In this document: one piece after another, positions 55,085 through 64,000 of the stretch | Numbering within the stretch: the first letter of the stretch is position 1 | Layout of the letters: the number at the start of each line of letters is the position of its first letter | DNA from: Heterodera schachtii | Lineage: Eukaryota > Nematoda > Chromadorea > Rhabditida > Heteroderidae | Reading direction: 5' to 3' | DNA length: 64,000 nt | Assembly (NCBI GenBank): GCA_023374025.1 | Contig: SIJG01000031.1 | Span: 865,512 to 929,511, forward strand | The notes under the pieces: model-generated | Seen by the model: only the letters and a program-made list of their open reading frames with translations | Told to the model about the DNA's origin: nothing | Database searches by the model: none | Made by a program: the position numbers and the translations under genes

Positions 55085-55477
55085 TCATATTTTTAGAAAG
55101 GCATAGTTATGCGTACCGACAAAAAAGTGAGTTTCTCTTGGCCTAGCAATTCGACCAATACAATCCTAAATTAATTTTAAAAGAAATTTTAAAATTCCAT
55201 ATATTTTTTTTTACAAAAGTGCTGCAATCTCCAATTTATTCATTAAAAAAAGTGGGAGGATAATCAATTCAATAATGGGAAAAATTCGTTAAATTGATAA
55301 GAGCAAATAAATGAAAAATTAGAACAAATGTGAAAGATAAAAATCCCTTCTGATAATTTCAAATTTTCAGACAATAAATTTTTAAAGCATTTTTGTTTTT
55401 AAAATAACGCAAAACAGCTGACTGAAAAAGAGAATCCAAGAAATAAGGAAGTAACCTTAAAAACATTTTTTTAAGGG

Positions 55478-55685
55478 TGCCCATAGGTTGCAGCATCAGG
55501 GATAATGGTTACCTTAAAAAAGAAAACTCATATTTTGGCTTAATTTTTCGTCTTTTTTTGGCGTTTTTGTGACTTTTTTTAACTTACATATTGGTACCGG
55601 TAATATTTATGGAGCCAATTTGCAGCCACATGACCGGCTTCTTGTCGTGCAATCAGCCTTCTATGTTCTGCCTTAACGAGTTTAG
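55478..55685 (-). pseudogene. M41 metalloprotease pseudogene, copy 2 (zinc ligand lost)
   Basis: A diverged direct duplicate of 54880-55090. The zinc-site exon (55588-about 55681) reads RQEAGHVAANW, with the first His replaced by Gln, and ends at the same GTAAGT donor. The second exon (from 55512 down) starts VTIIPDAATYGH and is cut off. HExxH is lost, so the copy cannot be an active peptidase. Confidence 0.65.
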
Positions 55686-57900
55686 AAAACATAAATTATG
55701 CCTTACCGATAAAAAGTGAGTTTCTCTTGGCATAGTAATTCGGCCAATACAATCTTTAATTACCTTTAAGAGAAATTTTAGGAGTTCATCATAATGTTAC
55801 AAAAGGGCTGCAACACACAATTTATTCATGAAGTACAAGCGGCAGATTAGCACTCAAGAATCAAAAAAAGAAAAGGAAAACGGAGAAGAGGGCCAAAAAG
55901 GCACTAGAATCGACTGAGCAGAACATCGAAATGGTAATTGCGGATTTGAGAATAATTAATGGGTGCAATTGAGGGAATGAATAGGAATTAGTGAAAACTG
56001 GACGCCATAAATAGGTGCACAATGCTAGGACGGGTGGAATAAATTTGACTAATTAAACTGTTAAATTCGGGCAAAAAAGCGTTCTGGTTGATTAGGCAAA
56101 CAAAAATTATACGCTTTTTATGTTTTCATTCTTCTGTCAGATCTCCGGTTCCCCAAACCTTTTGCTGAGATATTTGAATTTTCTTGGTCAAATTCTGAAA
56201 TTGAAGCGCACCCATTTGTTTTGAATTGCTTTGGTTCCATCAATTTGTGAGGGGGATGAGCAAAATGGGAATTAGGCTGTGCTTTTCTGGTTTATGAGTG
56301 TAATTGATAGAGCAGGGCTGCCTTTCGAATAAAGAATATATGAAATGCAAGGGGAAAATATCGGGAAAATGATGGACAGTGGAACGAATGGGTCGGCGGC
56401 ATGCACTGTAAGCGAAAGAGAGAGAGAGAGTCAGTATTTTAGAGCATTAATTAGTTGTGTATTTTTGCCGTTTTTACTTTTTGTTCCACCCTTTTTTCCG
56501 ATGAGTGAGCCACACCCTGAGGCGCGCAGCAAAATGCGCATGCGCATTTGTTTCGTCCATTCTGATCAAATCAATGGTTCGGATCACAACCGTTTTTAGC
56601 ATTTTCTTCAAATTGAGTAGGAAGTGCGTGCCTAATGGGTCTGGCCGTCTGGGCATGAATCGAGTAACACAACCACCTTAAAGCAGCCAAATTTATGGCA
56701 AAATATTCGATACAATATGACATTTTACGGAGCTAATTATATTTTTAATTATCCAAAATTTTTATGACAAAAATGACCCTTTTACTCATTTTTTATATAA
56801 TTTAGAGGGAAATGGTCGTTTCGGCACTGCCCTTTCGGCACCAGTTATTATTTTCAACGAAATCCAACAAACTTGGTACCATAAGAAAGTTTTTAAATGC
56901 TTTATTAGCCTCAAAAAATACAAAGATTTTCTGCATGTAAAAAAGAAATAAAGAAAAACTTTAAAAATTACAACTTTTTTTTTTGTTTATCAATCGAGAA
57001 GAAATGGTTTGGAAATTTCTTTTAAACATTATAAACTTTTGAATAATACCAAAAATGCAAGGCAAAATATTTATTTTCAAAAATTCTCGAAGTGATTGAA
57101 ACGAATTTTAATTTTTTTTTTTTTTGAGTGCCATTTAAAAATCCCTAACCTGTTAATTTTTGAATGTATAATTTAAAAGAAACAAATGAATAATTAAAAT
57201 TTTAATAGAATTTTTTTTTGAAAATACGTCAGATTTTATGATTTTGAAGAAATACCTATACTGACAAATCCCAAACACTTCCTCCTATACCAAAATAATC
57301 ACCTGGCATGAGCAATGCCATAGCTTTAACCATGTTAGCTGGTGCTTCTTTTGCTGTTCGTCATGCTCTTCCGCCGTTGCGGTCCCACAGGAGAAGTCGA
57401 ACAGCAACAAAAAAGTTTGTATTCTAAATTAATATCATTAAATTGTATAATAATTAATAAAAAAAATTTAAAAAGAATTAATTGTATAACAATGTGTAAT
57501 AAAAAAAATTAATTTAATTTTTTATTCTTTGCCAACAGCATAAAACACACAAATACTCAACAAAATTTTAAAAATGAAAAAAAAATCGTGGATTTTATTC
57601 CCAAAATTTAATTTGCTGAAAAGAACGCAATAAATTTAATCAATTCATGCCAAAATATAAATGTGGATACTTTTTTTTCTTATTTGCATTGAAAAGGAAC
57701 TGAATTATCTTGTTAAAATTGACTAATTACATTCATAAAAAATTCAACTAATTTAAGAATTGGTCCAAAGATACCACTTTGAAAACTCTAAGATTGAGGC
57801 CAGTTTTCATTACCCAACCGACAAGAGTCGATTTAAAAAAGAGGAAACGTTTAATATTTTATTAATGGGATGTTAATTATTTAGAAAATAATAAAAATTA
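55686..57900. other. AT-rich intergenic DNA
   Basis: It includes a GAGAGAGAGAG run near 56418 and a copy of the dispersed core at 56855-56940 (CCAACAAACTTGGTACCATA). Scattered short open frames have no recognisable domain. No gene supported. Confidence 0.45.
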
Positions 57901-58344
57901 TTATTTTTTTACTCCATGACTGAAAATAAATTGGGCCAGCGTTTGCACAAGTTGAGCATGTTGCCGACGCATCCTTCTCAATTGGCCAACAACATCAACA
58001 TCAATTCGGTCACAGCGAAGCTAAAAAATGGGAAAAATAACTTAAAACATTTTAATTCTAAATTATATGTTTCTTTTATTGATATTCCTTTTTTTCCAAT
58101 GCTAATTAATTTCTCACTCCTCCCCCTCCCGATGATTTTCCTAAAAACTTAAAAAATGAAATTTAATCCCAAAACTCTACCAAATGGTGCCGTAAACTGT
58201 GATGAGTCAATAAGAGCGCCGGACCGGCCAACTACGGCACTGCAATAGACCACACATGGCCCCATTAAAGTAGTGCCAGCAGCCGTTGAACAAATTGTAC
58301 CAATGCCATTTATCGTAGCCGAATTTTTTGCAGTTTAACATCGA
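57901..58344 (-). pseudogene. Protein tyrosine phosphatase C-terminal fragment
   Basis: Minus-strand exon about 58181-58340 reads GPCVVYCSAVVGRSGALI, matching the PTP signature HCxAGxGRxG with the first His changed to Tyr and the first Gly to Val; Cys and Arg of CX5R are kept. Exon 57901-58020 reads RIDVDVVGQLRRMRRQHAQL and VQTLAQFIFSHG, the motif that follows in nematode PTPs (LR.QR..MVQT..QY.F), then stops. A stop codon at about 58344 closes the frame upstream and no earlier PTP exons were found. The splice between the two exons is uncertain. Probably a fragment of an expanded nematode PTP family. Confidence 0.6.
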
Positions 58345-59967
58345 GGATAACGAGACGAATTAATTGAAAATTAATTATGTCAGGATTTTTTTTTTGCTTT
58401 AGATGCAGAAAATTACAGTAAACAAAATATTAAAAAATAACCACACACTGTTCTGCTGATGGACATCTGGGAAAATTGTGGTCTTGGTTTTCAAAAAATT
58501 TCGGTCTCGGGTATCTCGGGATTTTGTTATTGGGCTCATTCTCAGACAATGTATGGGAAAATTTAGGTTTTGAGGGTTGATTTTTCAAAAAATAAATAAA
58601 ATATGTAAGAATTTTATAACTGCTGTGATGTGCTGGCAAAATGTTCACAAATGATTGCTTTGATTAACCGATTTGTGGGTGGACATGCACTTGTGCATAA
58701 AAATTTTAATGATTTTATTTTGATTTAAAAAAATAAATATTATTTCAATTTTTAAATATAATTTTTTTAATTTAATTATTACATTTTAAAATAAAATGAT
58801 AATGATCTGCATTTCATTTTAATGCTTGTTTATAAAATTTATATTTTATTAATTAATAAATATTTTATACGATTGTTTGGCATTAAAAAAATTTTACTTG
58901 GCGACAAATTTTTGGAGAAATATTGCTTTATTATGTGCACATACGAAATTTAAGTATTTAAGTTATTGTAATTAATTTGTATATTAGGGCTGCAAATGGA
59001 TTCTACGTGCTCTGAATAGCAGGAAAAAATATACCACATTATTTCTGTGATTAATTTATAATACGAATTTATGAGATATATAAAGCTAAATCAGGATAAA
59101 ACCGATTCATTTCCCAACTTCATTTTAATAAATTATGATAATTAAAAAATGAATTTTTAATTGACACAAAAAATAATCATTCTGAATAACCAAGCCAAAT
59201 TAAAATTGAAAATTTCAAATGATTTGCATCATTTGTGTGATGAATGGACCCCTCCCTTTGGCCAAATTGGTTTTGTCTCATCGCCGGAGATATTTTGAAG
59301 AGAAATGGATCGGAAGAGGGGAGAAAGATGGATGACAGAAAAGCCCCGCTTGGGGGGGGGGGGGGGGGGAATCCGTCGGCGGAGGGGACGCATTAATTCT
59401 TTTCGTCGGAGCGGCCAAAAAAATAAAAAAATAAAATTTGCTGCACTAATGAGCTCTATTAATTTACGAATAATTATTAAGAAAGTAAAAATGGAAAAAA
59501 TTTTGACTTAAAAACTAAAATTTTTGATAGAAGAGAAGCTTAAAACAATTTTTAAACATCCGTACAATAGCGAATAGCGCAGCCGGAAGAAAATTTGAAA
59601 GTTTATTTGAATTATTATAGTTAATGACGCGCCGTATTATCTTCTACATTTATATGCTTTAAATACTTTTTATGGAGAATTTCAGCAAGGCAAATTTTGT
59701 CAATTCATCATGCTATTTTTTAACAAACATTTTTAATAATTTTTCGAGAATTGGGAATTCATTTTAAACATTCCTTGGCTATCTGTTTTTTTTTATATAG
59801 TGACCGGCAATTTTATTGGTATTTCCGTACAAATAATTTCCGCTTTTCAATTATATTTTTTTAACTTTATGCATAAAATAGATAGATCCAATAATAATGA
59901 ATGTAAACTTATGCAAACAGAATAAATGTACAAAATATACATAGCATTTTCGGAATCTCAGAACAGT
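58345..59967. other. AT-rich intergenic DNA with a 19-G run
   Basis: Long A/T tracts. A run of about 18-19 G is at 59350-59369, followed by CGGCGGAGGGGACG. The open frame there is a product of composition. No gene supported. Confidence 0.45.
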
Positions 59968-60581
59968 TCATTTTTTACCGTATCCATAGCCTCCAAAACC
60001 GCCAAATGCACCGTAACCACCGTATCCGTATGCTTAACACAGAAGAAATTAAAGAGGCAAAAGAGTGGTTAAAATTCCTTCAACTAACAAAACTTAGATC
60101 ATTTGGATGCAAAAATCAGATACAAATAATGGATTTGCAGGAAAAATTCATTGCTCAAAAATATTTAACCCCTTTTCTTAGGAAAATTTTAAATTTTTAT
60201 CCTATTTTTTAGAAAAAAAACTGTCCAAAAATTAACATTTTTTGAATTCGGTTTAAATATTGAAAGGATTATTGAGCGAGAGTTCGATTTACGCCAGATC
60301 GTAAAAACGTCGACCCTTTCAAAAAACAAAAATCCCTGATACTTACGCGAATATTTTTTGACGAACACCACGTGCGGAGGTGGCGGCGGGGGAGGCGGAG
60401 GGGGCGGTGGCGGTGGTGGGGGAGGCGGCGGAGGGGGCGGTGGCACCGGCACCGGCACTGGCACAACGGGGTCAAATGGTGCGCCGAAGAAATCGAACGG
60501 ACTGCCATACGAGGACACCGTGGCGATGAACAGCGAAAGCATGCACAGGCCGACAAACGGTTTTGGCACAAATATCACCAT
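59968..60581 (-). CDS. Secreted Pro-rich/Gly-Tyr-rich peptide (99 aa, 2 exons)
   Basis: Exon 1 (60347-60581) and exon 2 (59968-60032) join at a strong GTAAGT donor and TTAAG acceptor to exactly 100 codons. The first about 25 residues are a signal peptide (MVIFVPKPFVGLCMLSLFIA, TVSSYG). A linker GSPFDFFGAPFDPVVPVPVP then leads into about 23 consecutive prolines and HVVFVKKYS. Exon 2 encodes a Gly/Tyr tail (YGYGGYGAFGGFGGYGYGKK-stop) like many nematode secreted GY-rich peptides and cuticle-associated proteins. The role is unknown; extracellular location is inferred from the signal peptide. Confidence 0.75.
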
Positions 60582-60632
60582 TTTCTGCCTTTGGACTAAA
60601 ACATACAAAAATTCTTACGTCTCGTAACAATA

Positions 60633-61240
60633 ATTAATTACAAATTTTGAGATAATTTTAGTTAATTTAATTTTTAAATGAGCGAAAAAGCGATTAAATC
60701 CCGACTTTTTGTTTCCACTACCTTGACACTGGGGGACGAAGCCGAGAAATCGTCTGGGAATTAAGGATAATGGCTAATAAAAACAAGTTTTTTTTGGGTG
60801 ATCGGAAATGTTAATGCATATTCAATAGAATAGAATCACTTCTTTTTATATTGCCGCCTTTCTGTGGGCAAAAAAAAATGGGTGAAAAGTCCTCCAACCT
60901 CAAAATTGGCGCACCATTACAACAATGCCAAATGTTCTCGGGAGCTAATTGGATCGAGAACGAAGGAGAGAAGAAGCAGCATGGGACGGGTGCGCCTCCT
61001 TTTCCAATTTCTATTGTTTACGCTGTACGAATAGACAATTTTCTCATTTTTATTTCTATTTTTTGTAAAGAATTGGGCACCTGCAATTTTACTCCGAATT
61101 TTTGCACTTTTCTCACTGTAAAAAATTGCTTTCCGAATTTTTCACGGTGGCGCAAAAGGCAAAAAAAAAAAGAAAAAAAAAAAAAAAGAGACGGCCGACG
61201 AAAACGACGAAAATGACGACGAACACAAAATTGCCTCTGT
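60633..61240. repeat. 608-bp direct repeat, copy 2
   Basis: Same sequence and length as 50061-50668. Here it sits just upstream of the secreted-peptide gene (52 bp from its ATG) in ordinary AT-rich DNA, so this could be the donor locus and contain that gene's promoter. Confidence 0.9.
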
Positions 61241-64000
61241 TCTTAAGCAGCGACGGGGGCAAACAAAGAACGAATGAATGCATTTGACTTAATAAACTCG
61301 TTCCCCCCTCCTGTGGAAGCGCTAATTACTCAATTACTCGGAAAGTACAGACAAATTTCCATTTTTGCCCATCTCCTCACAAATTGATGGATTACAAATT
61401 TTTATGTGGCCTTAAGATAATTAACAATAGTTAAGTATGATTTGCTTTTAGTAAATTTAAAAAATTTCTTTAAATGAAATTTTTCTGAGGAAGAAAATCA
61501 CTAAAAATTAAAATGAGAAATATCTAAAATAAGAGATTTAACATAATAATCCATGAGGCTTTCAGAAGCCCAAAACAAAATAAATTTTATTTCATCATTT
61601 TTTAGTCTTCATTCCATGTTTTTTAATTTTTTTTAATAAAAAAGTTGCAACAAAATACTTGAAAAAGACCAGAATTTTGCATTTTTTTTTAATAATTAGG
61701 GTTGCGATTTAATGATTTACTATTTTTTTGCTCAACGCCTTTCTGTGTTGAAATTTTTCGATTCTAATGTCACTATCCGTCATAGGAGGGCTTGCTTATA
61801 TTTTAGTTTTTACCAATTTTTTCCTGATCTCCCAGTGACCTGGAAACGCATGAAAAAAAAAATTTTTTTTTTTTTGGTGGTTGTTAAGCTACTTTCCGAG
61901 TTATTAGGAGGGATACGATACGATTTTTAGGTGCTAAAAACTGCCAAAATATGTTGTTAGTTTTAGGTTCTAAAAAAGCCCAAAGTAGGTGCTCAAAATG
62001 AGAAAATAGATGCCAAAAAATTTTCAAATTTAGAGGTGTTAACTCGAAAAATTTTATCCAAAAAACCAAAATTACGCCAAATTAATATTGAGATACATAA
62101 TTTTTTAATTTAAAATTCTTGTCAAGAAAATAAATTTTGAAGGCGAATTTTTCATTGAATAAATTAGGTCTATTCTTAGGAGGTGTGTTTTTCGTTTTTA
62201 CATTTTTGTTAATAATTTTGGGCAAAACGCCAAAATAGGTCAAAATAGTTTTTCATTTTTTAGGTTTTATGTTCTAAAAAAATAAAAACCTCAAATAGGT
62301 TTTAAAAACACGAAAAGTAGCTTAACAACCACCAAAAAACATATTTTCGTTCTTTTCAGGTTATAGGGAATTCAGGAAAAAATAGGCTAAAATAAAAATA
62401 TCATCCCTAGTTATAACCTTTTGATAATCGTCTAATCTCAAAGCAATAGCTTATAAACAAACACTTTTCAACACCAGAAACACGCATATGACAAATCATA
62501 AGAAAAATCGTACGCCGCGTATGGCAGCGTCGCAGATACGGTATCATATCGGCAATATGATCGCCTATGACACGTCGTATCATACGCCGCATATGATTTT
62601 TGCAGTGATTTCATTGAAACAGAAATTTTGCGTAAGATATTACACTGTGTCATGGAGTTATATCGCAGATATAACCCAAGTTGAACTATGCCCCCGGGTC
62701 GCCCGGTCCCGTTTTCGGACAATTAATGGAAAAAGTCGAAAATTCAGGAAATCTCTATAATGCATGATGATGGCAAAAATGAATGGTAATCTGAATTGAA
62801 GAAGAAGAACAAATAATACGATGCGTAAATTTGACATTTCTCAACTATTAATTTAAATAATTATAAATTATAAATTTTTAATATTTTATCTTGAAAATAT
62901 TGGAAAACCAATTTCAGTAATTTATAATTTAGAATGAATAATTATAATTTTAAGATAATTATCATAATAAATGCTAAAATTTTAATTATGCTTCCATGGC
63001 TTTTCTTTTTCGCTTTTATCATACAACATTCTTTGCCGCTGGTTGAACTTTGACTGTTTTGAACTGAGTCTTCAGTTAAATGCTTCTCAACTTTTGCTTC
63101 TTAAAGCGGATAGTCAATTTGTTAATTTTTCGGCAAAGATTTCGCGCATTTTGGTCGACGCCCACATAAAAGCCTAAATTTGGTAATTAAAATTACCTGA
63201 GTATTCTTATTGACAAATAATTTGCCGATAGCAGAATTAAACCATTACGATTAAATTATCATTTTGCTTCATTAATTACCATGCCGGTATTGCCACTATG
63301 GCAAAATCATTGACCCAAAACAAGTCGTCCATCTCCAAGCTGATATAAACCATTTCTGTGCGTATGAATAGCAATTGTTCTGCTCGTCAACAAAATTTGT
63401 GGCGGTTAAATAAATCAAAACCTTTAAAAACAATTTAAATAATTTTTATTTTCAAGTGAAAAATATAAACATGAAACTTGCAAATAAGCACAAAAACTGA
63501 AAAAAAAACAATAATTTGGTGCTTTTTAGGCAAAAATTTTTATCAGTTAACAATAAATTTTCAATTTTTCTTTTCGCACTGACAATTCTAAGATTTCCTT
63601 AGCAAAAATGACATTTTTAAATCAAAAAGTTTGTCAAAAAAAAATGTTGGGAATGAATTTTGAGAAAAGTTTTCTTTCTTAGGGGTGCATTTTTTAAAAT
63701 ATTAGCGTCGATTCTTAGGGGTGTATTTTCCGTTTTTATTGCTGGGAGACGGTATTTTAGTCAATATTTTACAAAAAAATGTCAATTAAGCATAGAAATA
63801 AGCACTAAATCCGCATGAAAATGTTGGACCTAGAAGCCTCAAACCAAGTTAGAAATGCGTTTTTCATGCTTATTAGCACGCCCCAAGATAGCAAAAAAAA
63901 TTCAGCAAATGCTGCAAAATTCGGGCTCTAGTAATTATGTTCCAATTTTTGACAACTATTTTAGCAACTATTTTGGCATTTTTCAGTTTTTAGCAATTAT
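61241..64000. other. AT-rich DNA with repeat words, no gene seen
   Basis: It holds a foldback near 62500-62605 (ATCGTACGCCGCGTATG against CATACGCCGCATATG). There are three copies of TTCTTAGGGGTG/TTCTTAGGAGGTGTG words (62173, 63678, 63713). No coding region or RNA gene is recognisable. Confidence 0.45.

Noticed and set aside
59305..59511. 68-codon basic/Gly-rich frame
   Set aside because: It reads a 19-G run, and no coding support exists around it.
60358..60627. Gly-rich 89-codon plus-strand frame
   Set aside because: It is the antisense of the polyproline run. The minus strand has a signal peptide, good splice sites and a 100-codon total.
50061..61240. 608-bp direct repeats as LTRs of a retroelement enclosing the capsid genes
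   Set aside because: The repeats do not start TG/end CA, have no primer-binding site or polypurine tract, and no gag-pol lies between them. Copy 1 sits in a minisatellite and copy 2 beside an unrelated gene.

Overview
The window is eukaryotic: AT-rich, with short GT-AG introns and little gene-dense sequence. It most likely comes from a cyst nematode of the Globodera/Heterodera type. Two things point there. A near-canonical nematode major sperm protein (MSP) gene lies at 29.3-29.8 kb. At least four copies of an F-box-like family, which I associate with Globodera genomes, are present. The nematode call is secure; the genus is inference.

Layout. 0.5-2.8 kb: a terminal membrane-protein exon and a decayed Mutator-like (MULE) element. 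3.7-10 kb: block A, holding an F-box-like gene with one stop codon (minus), an orphan signal-peptide exon (minus), a Gln-rich membrane-protein gene (plus) and an intact F-box-like gene (plus). 10-14 kb: a nest of TIR elements. 14.6-16.6 kb: an F-box-like pseudogene split by a MITE. 16.8-17.9 kb: a palindromic Tc1/mariner-like element. 18.5-29.0 kb: a large inverted repeat carrying truncated F-box-family and LINE copies around a spacer with two tRNA-like units. 29.3-29.8 kb: MSP. 30.8-37 kb: block B, a second copy of block A that keeps the whole signal-peptide/membrane gene, the Gln-rich gene and an F-box-like gene. 39-44 kb: a coiled-coil gene with a broken tandem copy, and an ankyrin-repeat gene. 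45.2-48.3 kb: a tandem array of about 425-bp units. 48.7-51 kb: GC-rich minisatellites. 51.2-54.7 kb: a compact Maverick/Polinton virion-gene module (double-jelly-roll capsid protein, pVI-like protein, adenain-like protease, truncated penton) abutting an M41 metalloprotease pseudogene. 57.9-58.3 kb: a tyrosine-phosphatase remnant. 60 kb: a secreted Pro/Gly-Tyr-rich peptide gene. The rest is AT-rich with no gene I can support.

The best gene models are block A/B, MSP, the ankyrin gene and the 60-kb secreted gene, because independently chosen splice sites keep the reading frame. Apart from the capsid module, the genes form no obvious pathway; the window is mainly segmental duplication and transposition. 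The most unusual material is the capsid module and its junction with the M41 pseudogene, a set of elements whose TIRs are arrays of short repeated words, 8-bp-TSD MITEs dated by empty sites in paralogous copies, and an MSP with an internal duplication.
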